Shown: positions 25,492 through 35,078, counted from the first letter of the stretch. The stretch: 51,594 bases of DNA from Nocardiopsis sp. MG754419 (GCF_018207095.1 NZ_QOCZ01000021.1:1-51594), one strand, 5' to 3'. Program-made: numbers and translations. The notes: a model not told the origin generated them from the sequence alone.

Positions 25492-28368
25492 GTGAGTACC
25501 GAACGACGACGGAGTGCCGAAGGCGGCCGTCGCCGGGCCGGCGGCCCGGACGACGGTCCGCGCGGCGACGGCGGACGGCGCAGGGCCGACGGCCCGCCCC
25601 GGGAACAGCGTGACGGCGGACGCCGCCGCCCCGAGCCCGCGGACGACGGCGGTTTCTGGGGGGGTGAGGAGACGCCCCCGCGTCGCAGGCAGCGTCCCCC
25701 CGAGGCCGAAGCGCGATCCGAAGGACGCCCGCGCCCCGAGGGCGGACGACGCCGCGCCGAGGGCGACCGCCCCCGCCGCCCGGACGAGAGCAGGCGCCGC
25801 CGTCCCGAGGACGGAGACCGTCCGCGACGCCGTCCCGAGGACGGGGAGCGCCCGCGACGCCGCCCGGAGGACGGAGACCGCCCCCGCCGTGGGCCGGAGG
25901 ACGGGGAGCGTCCGCGCCGTCGTCCCGACGACCCGCGCGCCGGTGGGCGCCGCCGGGCCGCCGGACCTCGCGACCCCCGTGAACGCGACCGTGAGCACGG
26001 CTCCCGCTCCGAGGGCCGTCGCCCTCCGGGCCGCGGTGGCCGGGGCGCCGGCGGTGGTGGCGGCGGTGGCCGTCGTCGCTCCCGTGAAGAGGAGCCGGAC
26101 GACCGTCACTGGTTCAAGCGCTTCATGTCCAAGGCGTGGAAGCCCGCACTGGCCTTCTGCGGCCTGATGTTCATCGGTGGCGTGGCCGCCTTCGCCGTTC
26201 TTTACGCCATGGCGCCCGACGCGGACGACCTGGACGCGAACGCGGAGAACGACTCCTCCGCCACCCAGATCTACTGGGCCGGGGAGGAGGGCGATGAGGA
26301 ACTCGCCCTCACCACCGGTGAGGTCAAGCGTGTCGTGATCGAACGCGACGCGATCCCGGAGTCCGTCGTCAACGGTGTGCTCGCCGCCGAGCAGCGCACC
26401 TTCTACGAGGACCCGGGCATCAACATCATGGGTATCGGCCGCGCCCTGCTCTCCGGTGGTGAGGCCGGCGGTGGTTCGACCATCACCCAGCAGATGGCCA
26501 GGAACTACTACAGCGACCTCCAGGGCGAGGAGCCGCTGACCCGGAAGATCCGCGAGATCTTCATCTCCATCAAGCTCAGCCAGCAGGTCGAGCACGACGA
26601 GATCCTCACGATCTACCTCAACACGATCTACTTCGGTCGTGGCGCCTCCGGCATCGAGATGGCCGCGCAGGAGTACTTCGGCAAGAGTGTGAGCGACCTG
26701 GACGAGGCCGAGGGCGCGTACCTGGGCCTCATCATCCAGATGCCCAGCAACTTCGAGAACCCCGAAGAGGGTTCCTGGACCGAGACCTACCTCAACGACG
26801 AGCGTTGGCCCTACGTCCAGAACCAGCTGGCCACGATGCACGAGGAGACCAACGGTGAGCGTGGGCTGCCCCGCGCCGAGGCCGAGTCCCTCGAGATTCC
26901 CGAGACCATCGACTACAACCCCGAGGCGTCCACGGACGACCCGAAGCTGGGGTACGTCCGTCAGGCCGTGATCAACGAGGTCGAGGAGCGCTACGCGGGC
27001 TCCAACGTCACCGGCGCCGACATCGCCACCAAGGGTCTGGTCATCAAGACCTCGCTCGACCCGGAGCTGATGACCGCCGCGGAGGAGGCGTTCGACGTCC
27101 TGCCGGCCTCCACGGAGGAGGACGACGACACCATGCGCGGTCTCACCGCGGTGGACCCCACCACCGGGCAGATCGTCGCCTTCAACGGTGGCCCGAACGT
27201 GGCCGAGGTGATCAACAACTCCCTGGTGCACCAGACGCAGGCGGGTTCGGCGTACAAGCCGTACGTACTGGCCCGTGCGCTGGCGGACGGCATCAGCCTC
27301 AACAGCCGCTTCGACGGTGACAGCGGACGCGAGTTCCTTGGGCTGGCCAGCCCGGTCATCAACTCGGGGGAGCGGGACTACGGCGAGGTGGACCTCATCC
27401 AGTCCACCGCCGACTCGGTCAACACCAGCTTCGTCGAGTTGGCCATCGAGGTCGGCGAGACCCGGGTCGACGAACTCGCCGTCGAGATGGGCGTGCACCC
27501 GGACCGACAGACCACCTCCACCGTGGGGCCGCTCATCGCTCTGGGCACCCACCAGGTGAACACCCTCGACATGGCGAGCGGGTACTCCACCTTCGCCGCC
27601 GAGGGGCGCCACTTCCCGGCCCACATGGTCACCGAGCTCCAGACGGCCGGCGGCGAGGTCATCACCCCCGATGACGCCGACGAGATCGAGTCGGGCGAGG
27701 AGATCATCAACCAGGGGGTCGCCGCCGACTCCACCTACGCCATGCAGCAGGCGGTCCTGGAGGGCGGCGCCAGCAACGCGGCCCTGGACGACGGTCGCCC
27801 GGTGGCCGGTAAGACGGGTACCTCCTCGGACGCGGTCTCGGCCTGGTTCGTGGGCTACACGCCGCAACTCTCGACCGCGGTGGGTCTGAGCCGCTTCAGC
27901 GGTGAACCGCTGGACTTCGGCGCCCAGGTCGGTGACGTCTTCGGTGGTACGACCTCCGCGATGGTCTGGAAGGACTTCATGGAGACCGCCATGGAGGGGC
28001 GGGAGCACCAGCAGTTCCCCGAACCCCAGTGGGTCGGTGAGGAGCTGAGCTACCTGCCGACACCCACCCCGAGCGAGACGCCGGAAGAGGAAGAGGAGCC
28101 CACCGAGGAGCCCACCGAGGAGGAGTCCGAGACGGAGTGCGACCCGCGCGAGCCGGACTGCGAGACCGAGGAGAGCCCCGAGGACTGCGAGCCCGGGCAG
28201 CCCGGATGCGATCAGAGCGAGGGTCCTGAGGACCCGGAGGACTGCGGTGACAACTGGTTCCAGCCGGACTGTGAGGACGAGGACCCGCCCGGTATCCCGG
28301 GACAGCCGGGTGACGGGAACGATCAGAACCAGGGCAACAACAACAGTCTGATCAGGCCCAGGGAGTGA
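25492..28368 (+). CDS. Class A penicillin-binding protein (bifunctional glycosyltransferase/transpeptidase)
   Basis: 958 residues. Polymerises lipid II and cross-links the glycan strands. The first 205 or so residues are cytoplasmic and extremely Arg-rich, with four 10-residue repeats of the form RRRPEDGDRP (102-141). One membrane helix (LAFCGLMFIGGVAAFAVLYAM) follows. The GT51 domain has catalytic Glu300 in AAEQRTFYEDPG (usual EDxxF reads EQRTF), then GGSTITQQMARNYY and RKIREIFISIKL. The transpeptidase has S586-x-x-K589 (SAYK), S642-V-N644 and K774-T-G-T. The last 120 residues are Glu/Thr/Pro-rich with several cysteines. GTG start. Monocistronic, ending in a strong hairpin before rpsF, as in other actinobacteria. 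Confidence 0.95.
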   Translation: MSTERRRSAEGGRRRAGGPDDGPRGDGGRRRADGPPREQRDGGRRRPEPADDGGFWGGEETPPRRRQRPPEAEARSEGRPRPEGGRRRAEGDRPRRPDESRRRRPEDGDRPRRRPEDGERPRRRPEDGDRPRRGPEDGERPRRRPDDPRAGGRRRAAGPRDPRERDREHGSRSEGRRPPGRGGRGAGGGGGGGRRRSREEEPDDRHWFKRFMSKAWKPALAFCGLMFIGGVAAFAVLYAMAPDADDLDANAENDSSATQIYWAGEEGDEELALTTGEVKRVVIERDAIPESVVNGVLAAEQRTFYEDPGINIMGIGRALLSGGEAGGGSTITQQMARNYYSDLQGEEPLTRKIREIFISIKLSQQVEHDEILTIYLNTIYFGRGASGIEMAAQEYFGKSVSDLDEAEGAYLGLIIQMPSNFENPEEGSWTETYLNDERWPYVQNQLATMHEETNGERGLPRAEAESLEIPETIDYNPEASTDDPKLGYVRQAVINEVEERYAGSNVTGADIATKGLVIKTSLDPELMTAAEEAFDVLPASTEEDDDTMRGLTAVDPTTGQIVAFNGGPNVAEVINNSLVHQTQAGSAYKPYVLARALADGISLNSRFDGDSGREFLGLASPVINSGERDYGEVDLIQSTADSVNTSFVELAIEVGETRVDELAVEMGVHPDRQTTSTVGPLIALGTHQVNTLDMASGYSTFAAEGRHFPAHMVTELQTAGGEVITPDDADEIESGEEIINQGVAADSTYAMQQAVLEGGASNAALDDGRPVAGKTGTSSDAVSAWFVGYTPQLSTAVGLSRFSGEPLDFGAQVGDVFGGTTSAMVWKDFMETAMEGREHQQFPEPQWVGEELSYLPTPTPSETPEEEEEPTEEPTEEESETECDPREPDCETEESPEDCEPGQPGCDQSEGPEDPEDCGDNWFQPDCEDEDPPGIPGQPGDGNDQNQGNNNSLIRPRE
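25795..25932 (+). repeat. 30-bp tandem repeat in the PBP cytoplasmic tail
   Basis: Four contiguous in-frame units (25795-25824, 25825-25854, 25855-25884, 25885-25914) and a partial fifth, each encoding a variant of RRRPEDGDRP with D/E alternation at position 8. Prone to copy-number change. Confidence 0.85.
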
Positions 28369-28403
28369 TCCCGGACTGAACGGGCGGCCCACCGCCGGTT
28401 CAC

Positions 28404-28440
28404 GGGGCCGGTGTCCGAGGATCTCTCGGGCACCGGCCCC
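28404..28440 (+). terminator. Terminator of the PBP gene
   Basis: Long hairpin, outer stem GGGGCCGGTG / CACCGGCCCC and inner stem CCGAG / CTCGG, 36 nt after the stop. Confidence 0.7.
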
Positions 28441-28655
28441 GTTCGTGTGCGGGGGCGGTCCCGAGGGTGTGAGCGTGTCCGGAACCTCCCCGCTTCCGCA
28501 CCGGTGGTGGTGCGCTGCTGGTAAGCTCGGAGGCTGTATGGCTCAGAGCCCGAGTGGTGCGTCCCGGCCCGACCGAGACGACGAGACCCCGGGCTCCTGC
28601 CCTCCTGCCATGGAGATTCCATGGCCGCAACAGTCCAGAGGAGGAACGTACGCCT

Positions 28656-28946
28656 ATGCGTCGTTACGAAATCATGGTCATCCTCGACCCGAACCTCGAC
28701 GAGCGCACCGTCGCTCCGTCGCTGGAGAACTTCCTCGGTGTCATCCGCAACGAAGGCGGCTCGGTCGAGAAGACGGAGATCTGGGGCAAGCGTCGGCTCG
28801 CCTACGACATCGACAAGAACTCCGAGGGCATCTACGCGGTCATCGACCTGACCGCCAAGCCCGAGACGGTCAAGGAGCTCGACCGTCAGCTCGGCATCGC
28901 CGAGGCCGTGCTCCGCACCAAGGTTCTGCGTCCCGAGGTTCACTAG
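28656..28946 (+). CDS. rpsF: Ribosomal protein bS6
   Basis: 96 residues, [19 protein letters not shown] ... [21 protein letters not shown], the complete S6 fold. S6 pairs with S18 on the 30S platform. The ATG at 28656 is preceded by GAGGAG. First gene of rpsF-ssb-rpsR-rplI. The gap before it (28441-28655) must contain the operon promoter and, by analogy, an S6:S18-controlled leader, which I could not delineate. Confidence 0.98.
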   Translation: MRRYEIMVILDPNLDERTVAPSLENFLGVIRNEGGSVEKTEIWGKRRLAYDIDKNSEGIYAVIDLTAKPETVKELDRQLGIAEAVLRTKVLRPEVH

Positions 28947-29063
28947 GCACCTCCGTGCCCGTCCCCCTGTTCCCCGCCCGTTCGTTTTGTCCTTGGTGAC
29001 GTGGATGATGCGGGGACCAGGCGTAACCGCCTGATCCGAACTATCTCGAACCGGAGCCGATCC

Positions 29064-29663
29064 ATGGCAGGCGAAACCCAGATCACGCTCGTCGGAAACC
29101 TCGTCGACGACCCTGAACTGCGCTTCACGAACAGTGGAGCCGCGGTCGCCAGCTTCCGTGTGGCCTCGACGCCCCGCACCTTCGACCGTCAGTCGGGGGA
29201 GTGGAAGGACGGCGAGTCCATGTTCCTCACCTGCAGCGTCTGGCGGCAGTACGCGGAGAACGTGGCGGAGAGCCTTCAGCGGGGCATGCGCGTCATCGTG
29301 CAGGGCCGTCTGAAGCAGCGCTCCTACGAGACCCGTGAGGGCGAGAAGCGCACCGTCTTCGAGATCGACGTCGAGGAGGTCGGCCCGGCTCTGCGTAGTG
29401 CCACCGCGAAGGTGACCAAGACGCAGCGTCAGGGCGGCGGCGGCTTCGGTGGTGGCGGTGGCGGCGGTTTCGGTGGCGGTCAGCCCCAGCAGGGCGGCGG
29501 CTACGGGAACCAGGGCGGCGGCTTCGGCGGATCGCAGGGCGGCCAGGGCGGCCGCAGTGGTCCTCCCGCCGACGACCCGTGGGCGACCAACGGAGGCGGC
29601 GGTGGCGGTGGCTTCGGTGGCGGTGGCGGCGGCGGAGGTTTCTCCGACGAGCCCCCGTTCTAG
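29064..29663 (+). CDS. ssb: Single-stranded DNA-binding protein
   Basis: 199 residues. OB-fold domain in about the first 115 residues: [77 protein letters not shown] long glycine-rich linker with a few Gln and Asn follows, ending in the acidic tip DEPPF, the docking site for replication and repair proteins. ATG at 29064 by homology. Placed between rpsF and rpsR, so expressed with ribosomal proteins. Confidence 0.97.
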   Translation: MAGETQITLVGNLVDDPELRFTNSGAAVASFRVASTPRTFDRQSGEWKDGESMFLTCSVWRQYAENVAESLQRGMRVIVQGRLKQRSYETREGEKRTVFEIDVEEVGPALRSATAKVTKTQRQGGGGFGGGGGGGFGGGQPQQGGGYGNQGGGFGGSQGGQGGRSGPPADDPWATNGGGGGGGFGGGGGGGGFSDEPPF

Positions 29664-29781
29664 GGCGACCCCACACCCCGCGTAACACCCGACACGGCGC
29701 CGTGGACGGCGCCGCGTCACCCTTTCCATGTCCCAGCCCATCCCCGGGAGGACCCCGGGGCTCTTGCGAAGGAGCACCACG

Positions 29782-30018
29782 ATGGCTAAGCCGGCAGCGC
29801 GCAAGCCCAAGAAGAAGGTTTGCCTCTTCTGCCAGGAGAAGCAGTCCTACATCGACTACAAGGACACCACGCTTCTCCGTAAGTTCATCTCCGAGCGCGG
29901 CAAGATCCGTGCTCGTCGGGTGACCGGCAACTGCACCCAGCACCAGCGCGACGTCGCGACCGCGATCAAGAACGCGCGCGAGGTGGCCCTGCTGCCCTAC
30001 ACCAGCACCGCTCGCTAG
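29782..30018 (+). CDS. rpsR: Ribosomal protein bS18 (zinc-binding form)
   Basis: 78 residues, [20 protein letters not shown] ... [20 protein letters not shown]. It keeps the CxxC in CLFC and a further Cys/His in GNCTQHQRD, marking the zinc-dependent (C+) paralogue rather than the zinc-free one that many actinobacteria make under zinc shortage. GGAGCACCACG precedes the ATG. Confidence 0.97.
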   Translation: MAKPAARKPKKKVCLFCQEKQSYIDYKDTTLLRKFISERGKIRARRVTGNCTQHQRDVATAIKNAREVALLPYTSTAR

Positions 30019-30045
30019 CGGCGATATCCGAGGGAGGTTTTTGAC

Positions 30046-30492
30046 GTGAAGCTGATTTTGACCCACGAGGTCAACGGTCTCGGAGCCCCCGGCGATGTCG
30101 TCGAGGTGAAGAACGGTTACGGCCGCAACTACCTGCTGCCCCGTGGGTTCGCCATCCGGTGGACCCGTGGCGGTCAGAAGCAGATCGACCTGATCCAGCG
30201 TGCCCGCAAGGCGCGCGACATCCGCACCCTGGACGAGGCCCAGCAGGTCGCCGGTCGGGTCAGCGCTCTGAACGTGCGTCTCAAGCAGCGCGCCGGTCAG
30301 GGTGGTCGTCTGTTCGGCTCGGTCACGCCCGCGGACATCGTCGAGGCCGTCAAGGTCGCCGGTGGCCCGGAGCTGGACAAGCGCCGGATCGAGATCAAGA
30401 ACCCGATCAAGTCGGTCGGTGCCCACAAGGTCCAGGTCCGCCTGCACCCCGAGGTCACCGCGCCGATCAAGCTGGACATCGCCGGCGTCTAG
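30046..30492 (+). CDS. rplI: Ribosomal protein bL9
   Basis: 148 residues, [40 protein letters not shown]: the N-terminal rRNA-binding domain, followed by the long connecting helix and a C-terminal domain ([19 protein letters not shown] ... [19 protein letters not shown]). GTG start after GGGAGG. Last gene of the operon, closed by the hairpin at 30514-30545. Confidence 0.97.
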   Translation: MKLILTHEVNGLGAPGDVVEVKNGYGRNYLLPRGFAIRWTRGGQKQIDLIQRARKARDIRTLDEAQQVAGRVSALNVRLKQRAGQGGRLFGSVTPADIVEAVKVAGGPELDKRRIEIKNPIKSVGAHKVQVRLHPEVTAPIKLDIAGV

Positions 30493-30513
30493 TCGCCGAC
30501 CTTTCCGGTCTCG

Positions 30514-30545
30514 GAACCCCGCCCCTCCTCCGAGGGGCGGGGTTC
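30514..30545 (+). terminator. Terminator of the rpsF-rplI operon
   Basis: Fourteen-bp perfect stem GAACCCCGCCCCTC / GAGGGGCGGGGTTC with loop CTCC, followed by TTT. Confidence 0.9.
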
Positions 30546-30668
30546 TTTGCCGTCCGATGAACACGCCCGGCCTGGGAATACCACCCTTTGAACACGCTAT
30601 GTAACCTATCGTGATCTCTGTGTCGCGTCGTGTCCCGCGACGCTCCGCACGGAGAGGACAGCATACCG

Positions 30669-31502
30669 ATGGCCGCTGAGAAACGACCCGAGATCGACCA
30701 CCCGAAGGCGGTGGACCGCAGGCTGATGCTGCGGGGGACGGTCCTGGCCGCCGGGGGAGTGCTCCTCGGTGGTGCGCTGGGGGTTTCCGCCGTGGGCCAG
30801 GCCTCCGCCGCCGCGACCCCCAAGCTGTACACCCGATCGAACTGGAAGGCCCGCTCACCCAAGGGGGCGGTCGAGGTCCTGGCCAAGGGACCCACGCACA
30901 TCGTCGTCCACCACACCGCGACCGGGAACGTGTCCGACACGTCCACCGGCCACGCCGCCGGTCTGTCACGGTCCATCCAGGGCTACCACATGGACAGCAA
31001 CGGCTGGATCGACACCGGCCAGCAGCTCACCATCAGCCGCGGCGGGCACATCATGGAGGGGCGGGACAAGTCCCTCCAGGCCATTCGCGAGGGGCGCCAC
31101 GTCCTGGGCGCGCACACGGCTGACCACAACTCGCACACCATCGGCATCGAGAGCGAGGGCACCTACACCTCCGCGACCCCACCGAAGGCGCTGATGTCCG
31201 CCCTGGTGGACACCTGCACCTGGCTGTGCCTGGTGTACCGCCTGGACCCCCAGGAGGCGATCGTGGGTCACCGCGACTACAACGCCACCAACTGCCCCGG
31301 GGACAAGCTCTACTCCATGCTCCCGAAGCTCCGCGACGACGTCGGGAGCCGCATGCGCGAACAGCTCAGCCACCTGAGCCACTTCGCGGGAGAGGAACTG
31401 ACCGTGGAACAGCTACCGAGTTACCCGGACGCGCCCGAGGCCGAGCGCGTCGCCACCTTCTTCCACGGCCCCGCTCTCGGAGACCTCGACACGTCCTTCT
31501 GA
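30669..31502 (+). CDS. Exported N-acetylmuramoyl-L-alanine amidase (amidase_2/PGRP fold)
   Basis: 277 residues. Cleaves the bond between muramic acid and the stem peptide of peptidoglycan. The N-terminus carries a twin-arginine signal (DRRLMLRGTVLAAGGVLLGG ... GQASAAA, residues about 18-50). The catalytic domain shows the zinc ligands expected of the fold: VHHTAT, GAHTADHNSHTIGIESEG and VGHRDYNATNCPGD. The C-terminal 50 residues are acidic and not recognised. ATG at 30669 with an AGAGGA stretch about 10 nt upstream; the frame is open slightly further. Stands alone after the rplI terminator. Confidence 0.9.
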   Translation: MAAEKRPEIDHPKAVDRRLMLRGTVLAAGGVLLGGALGVSAVGQASAAATPKLYTRSNWKARSPKGAVEVLAKGPTHIVVHHTATGNVSDTSTGHAAGLSRSIQGYHMDSNGWIDTGQQLTISRGGHIMEGRDKSLQAIREGRHVLGAHTADHNSHTIGIESEGTYTSATPPKALMSALVDTCTWLCLVYRLDPQEAIVGHRDYNATNCPGDKLYSMLPKLRDDVGSRMREQLSHLSHFAGEELTVEQLPSYPDAPEAERVATFFHGPALGDLDTSF

Positions 31503-31867
31503 CCCCTGGCCGATCCGGCCTCCGCCCGCCGTTCGGACATCGCAGGTCGGGGTGGCCGGGGGCGTGCCCACCTCCGGGTCCCACCCGCCCCGGCCGGAGT
31601 CCGCTCGAGAACGCACCACGACCGCCCCCGGCCCCCGCCGCAGGGGCGGTCGCCGTGTTCGCCGGGGCCACTCCGCCGCGCTTCGGTCGGTGCTCGGGAA
31701 GCGAGTGGTCGGGATCCCTCGGTGCCTGGGAAGGAGCGTGCCTCGCGATCCCGCCTCCGGCTCCTCCCCGTGGCGCGGAGAGCACGGTCCGACGGCTTCC
31801 GAACGCACGCCCCGGGGCATGGGGGCCGGGTGCCCACCGAACCGCCCGCTGGTCGCGGACCCGGGAG
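31503..31867. other. Gap between the amidase and MATE genes (convergent)
   Basis: No credible gene; contains one GC hairpin at 31619-31652. Confidence 0.5.
31619..31652. terminator. Possible bidirectional terminator
   Basis: Ten-bp stem CGACCGCCCC / GGGGCGGTCG with a 14-nt loop between two convergent genes; no T-run. Confidence 0.4.
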
Positions 31868-33217
31868 CTAGGGACGTGTCGCGCCGGTGACGAGCCAGGC
31901 GGTTCCCCGCGCTCGCAGGCCGAGTGTGATGGCGCGGGCCAGGATCCACACCGAGAAGGCCACCCACAGCCCCACCAGCCCCCACATCTGGGAGGTCGCC
32001 AGGTGCGGGAGGACCAGGGCGAACGGCAGGAACGCCAGCATCGTCCACAGGGAGGCCCACGCGAGGTAACGCTGGTCCCCGGCGCCCATCAGCACCCCGT
32101 CGAGCACCATGGTCACACCGCTGAGCGGCTGCATCAGTGCCACGACCACCAGCGACGCCGTGATCAACGCGGCCACGCGGGGATCCGCGGTGAACGGCAG
32201 GTGCGCCCAGGGCAGGATGAGGAAGACCAGGACGGTGAACACGAGGCCGGCCAGCACCCCCCACTCGACCATGCGGCGGGTGGCCTCCTTGGTGCCGCGG
32301 ACGTCCCCCGCCCCCAGGTAGCGGCCCACGATCGACTGCCCCGCGATGGCGATGGCGTCCATCGCGAACACCAGCAGGGCCCAGACGTTGTAGCTCACCT
32401 GGTGTGCGGCGATCGACTCGTCTCCCAGACGGGCCGCCACCGCCGTGGTCACCAGGGCCACCACCCGCATGGACACACTGCGCAGGAACAGCGCGAAACC
32501 CGCCGAGGCCGAGGAACGCAATCCGGCCACGCTCGGCAGCGGTGAGACACCCGCGCGCCGTGCCGCGCGGGCGATGGTGGCCACGTACCAGAACGCTCCC
32601 GCGCCCTGCGCGAGCACGGTCGACCAGGCGGAGCCGGCGATGCCCCAGTCCAGGACCAGGACGAAGGTCGCGCACAGGACAGCGTTGGCGATGTAGGAGG
32701 CCACCGCCACCACCAACGGGGTGCGGGCGTCCTGGAGCCCGCGCAGCACCCCGGTGCCCGCCATGATGATCAACAGGAACGGTGTGCTCAGCAGGCTGAT
32801 GCGCAGATAGGTGAGGGCGTAGGGGGCGACCTCGGGGGAGGCGCCGAGGGCGTCGATCATCCAGGGGCCGAGCGGCCAGCCGATGCCGATCGCGGCCACG
32901 CCCAACAGGACGGCGAGCCAGAGACCGTCGACGCCGTCGCGCACACCGCCGGGGATGTCCCCCGCGCCGAATTTGCGGGCCACGGCGGCGGTGGTCCCGT
33001 AGGCGAGGAAGATGCACACCGCGGCCAGGGTCAACAGCACCTGTCCGGCGACACCGAGTCCGCCCAGCGCCTGGGTGCCGAGACGGCCGACGATGGCGGC
33101 GTCGGTGAGCAGGAAGAGCGGCTCGGCGATGAGCGCGAAGAACGTGGGAACGGCGAGCGCGAAGATCTCGCGGTCGTGGCGGTGTCGGAAGGGGGCCGCC
33201 GAGAGGAGTCTGGCCAT
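31868..33217 (-). CDS. MATE family efflux transporter (DinF-like)
   Basis: 449 residues, 12 predicted membrane helices in two six-helix halves. Opening REIFALAVPTFFALIAEPLF, LLTDAAIVGRLGTQALGGLG is the MATE signature, repeated in weaker form at VSYNVWALLVFAMDAIAIAG and QSIVGRYLGAGD in the second half. It would export organic cations or drugs by Na+ or H+ antiport; the substrate is unknown. ATG start. It is divergent from dnaB, and the same MATE-dnaB arrangement is known from Streptomyces. Confidence 0.93.
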   Translation of the reverse strand: MARLLSAAPFRHRHDREIFALAVPTFFALIAEPLFLLTDAAIVGRLGTQALGGLGVAGQVLLTLAAVCIFLAYGTTAAVARKFGAGDIPGGVRDGVDGLWLAVLLGVAAIGIGWPLGPWMIDALGASPEVAPYALTYLRISLLSTPFLLIIMAGTGVLRGLQDARTPLVVAVASYIANAVLCATFVLVLDWGIAGSAWSTVLAQGAGAFWYVATIARAARRAGVSPLPSVAGLRSSASAGFALFLRSVSMRVVALVTTAVAARLGDESIAAHQVSYNVWALLVFAMDAIAIAGQSIVGRYLGAGDVRGTKEATRRMVEWGVLAGLVFTVLVFLILPWAHLPFTADPRVAALITASLVVVALMQPLSGVTMVLDGVLMGAGDQRYLAWASLWTMLAFLPFALVLPHLATSQMWGLVGLWVAFSVWILARAITLGLRARGTAWLVTGATRP

Positions 33218-33262
33218 GGCGGAGCCACATTACCGGACAGACGTTCGAGCGGCGTGGTGAGG

Positions 33263-33424
33263 TTGTCCACAGGCCGTCGGAAGCCTGTGGATAACCTGTG
33301 GAAAGCCTCCCTGTGAGGCATCTTGCACGTCCCTGTAGCAAGTCCTGTTTTCGCAGTTCAAATGGGCTATAGGGGACTGGTGGCATAGTTATCCACAGGT
33401 GATGTGCATAACCTGTGTGCACAA
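33263..33424. promoter_or_regulatory. Second DnaA-box cluster, upstream of dnaB
   Basis: Exact boxes: TTGTCCACA 33263-33271 (plus), TTATCCACA 33286-33294 (minus), TTATCCACA 33389-33397 (plus), TTATGCACA 33403-33411 (minus), TTGTGCACA 33416-33424 (minus). A weaker copy is at 33297-33305. The two groups are about 95 bp apart and separated by the least GC-rich DNA of the gap. They lie between the divergent MATE and dnaB genes. Likely roles are DnaA control of dnaB or DnaA titration. Confidence 0.8.
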
Positions 33425-33566
33425 TGCCCCGCAGGGTTGGGGATGTGATGGTAAAGGTGTGTCCCCAAGGGTGGATCCCGGCATCCACCGTCACCCGGAT
33501 ACGGCATGCTGGGAGGGTCGGTCCGAGCCCGGGCCGACGCACGCGTCGGGTGTGGGGGAGTAGTTC

Positions 33567-34919
33567 GTGAGTGTCGCCGAGCAACGACCTGAAGAAGGCG
33601 GATACGAGCGCACCCCTCCGCACGACATTCAGGCGGAGCAGAGCGTCCTGGGGGGCATGCTCCTGTCCAAGGACGCCATCAGCCAGGTCGTCGAGATCAT
33701 CCGCTCGGCCGACTTCTACCGACCCGCGCACCAGATCATCTACGAGAGCGTCGTCGACCTCTTCTCCCGTGGTGAGCCGGTCGACGCCATCTCGGTCAAC
33801 GCCGAACTGACCAAACGCGGCGAGGCCACCCGTGTGGGCGGCGCCCCGTACCTGCACACGCTCACCGAGGCGATCCCCACCGCGGCCAACGCGGGCTACT
33901 ACGCCAAGATCGTCTCGGACCGTGCCGTCCTGCGCCGCCTGGTCGAGGTGGGCACGCGCATCGCGCAGATCGGTTACTCCGGTGACGGTGAGGTCGACGA
34001 CCTGGTCGACCACGCCCAGGCCGAGATCTACAAGGTCGCGGAGAAACGCACCGGCGAGGACTACGTCGTCCTCGGCGACATCATGCCGGGCGCCCTGGAC
34101 GAGATCGAGGCCATCGGCGCCAACGACGGCAGCATGACCGGTGTCCCCACCGGCTTCGCCGACTTCGACGCGCTCACCAACGGGCTCCACCCCGGCCAGA
34201 TGGTCATCATCGCCGCCCGTCCGGCCGTGGGTAAGAGCACCCTGGCCTTGGACTTCGCACGGGCGGCGTCCATCAAGAACGAGATGGCGTCCGTGTTCTT
34301 CAGCCTGGAGATGGGGCGCAACGAGATCGTCATGCGTCTTTTGTCGGCCGAGGCGCGGGTGCCCCTGCACACCATGCGCTCGGGTCTGATGACCGACGAC
34401 GACTGGGCCCGCCTGGCGCGACGGATGGGCGAGGTGGCCGGCGCCCCGCTGTTCATCGACGACTCGCCGAACATGTCGATGATGGAGATCCGGGCCAAGT
34501 GCCGCCGGCTCAAGCAGCAGCACGACCTCAAGCTCGTGATCGTCGACTACCTCCAGCTGATGAGTTCACCCGGCCGGGTGGAGAGCCGCCAGCAGGAGGT
34601 CTCGGAGATGTCGCGTTCGCTCAAGCTCCTGGCCAAGGAGCTGGAGGTCCCGGTGATCGCGCTCTCCCAGCTGAACCGTGGCCCCGAGCAGCGTACGGAC
34701 AAGCGTCCCCAGGTCTCCGACCTGCGTGAGTCGGGATCGATCGAGCAGGACGCGGACATGGTCATCCTGCTCTACCGCGAGGACGTGCACGACAAGGAGT
34801 CGCCGCGCGCCGGTGAGGCGGACATCATCGTGGCCAAGCACCGTAACGGTCCGACCGCCGACGTGACCGTGGCCTTCCAGGGCCACTACAGCCGCTTCGT
34901 CGACATGGCACCCGGCTAG
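33567..34919 (+). CDS. dnaB: Replicative DNA helicase DnaB
   Basis: 450 residues, normal length, no intein. Hexameric 5'-3' helicase of the replication fork. N-terminal domain PPHDIQAEQSVLGGMLLSKD, linker, then the RecA-like motor with Walker A ARPAVGKST (Lys223), FFSLEMGRNEIVMRLL, Walker B KLVIVDYLQLM and the arginine-finger region QLNRGPEQRTDKRPQVSDLR. GTG start MSVAEQRPEEGG. The upstream 349-bp gap carries at least five DnaA boxes, so its expression may be tied to DnaA level. Confidence 0.98.
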   Translation: MSVAEQRPEEGGYERTPPHDIQAEQSVLGGMLLSKDAISQVVEIIRSADFYRPAHQIIYESVVDLFSRGEPVDAISVNAELTKRGEATRVGGAPYLHTLTEAIPTAANAGYYAKIVSDRAVLRRLVEVGTRIAQIGYSGDGEVDDLVDHAQAEIYKVAEKRTGEDYVVLGDIMPGALDEIEAIGANDGSMTGVPTGFADFDALTNGLHPGQMVIIAARPAVGKSTLALDFARAASIKNEMASVFFSLEMGRNEIVMRLLSAEARVPLHTMRSGLMTDDDWARLARRMGEVAGAPLFIDDSPNMSMMEIRAKCRRLKQQHDLKLVIVDYLQLMSSPGRVESRQQEVSEMSRSLKLLAKELEVPVIALSQLNRGPEQRTDKRPQVSDLRESGSIEQDADMVILLYREDVHDKESPRAGEADIIVAKHRNGPTADVTVAFQGHYSRFVDMAPG

Positions 34920-35016
34920 AGGGCCCTCGGTCCGGCCGCGTGCCGGGGCCACCGGCGCACCGCGCACGACGGCCGGCGCTTTCCGACCGCGGACCGGTCG
35001 TCGTCGCCGGTTCCTC

Positions 35017-35049
35017 TACGGGGCGTGACCACTTCGGTCACGCCCCGTA
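35017..35049. terminator. Bidirectional terminator between dnaB and the ABC-F gene
   Basis: Perfect 14-bp stem TACGGGGCGTGACC / GGTCACGCCCCGTA with loop ACTTC, about 100 nt after dnaB and 25 nt after the ABC-F stop. Confidence 0.85.
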
Positions 35050-35062
35050 GTAACGGTCAATC

Positions 35063-35078
35063 CATAAGTCGACTTATG
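35063..35078. repeat. 16-bp palindrome at the ABC-F stop codon
   Basis: CATAAGTCGACTTATG is perfectly palindromic and includes the TAA stop of the ABC-F gene. It centres on GTCGAC, like the other repeats in the window. Confidence 0.8.

Noticed and set aside
25408-28392. A 994-codon minus-strand frame opposite the PBP gene
   Set aside because: Antisense shadow: leucine/valine/glycine-rich translation produced by the strong third-position GC bias of the real gene.
31413-34523. A 1,036-codon minus-strand frame across the amidase tail, MATE and dnaB
   Set aside because: It crosses three recognisable genes in wrong frames and resembles no protein.
33567-34919. Intein in dnaB
   Set aside because: DnaB of actinobacteria often carries one, but the gene is 450 codons with uninterrupted Walker motifs.
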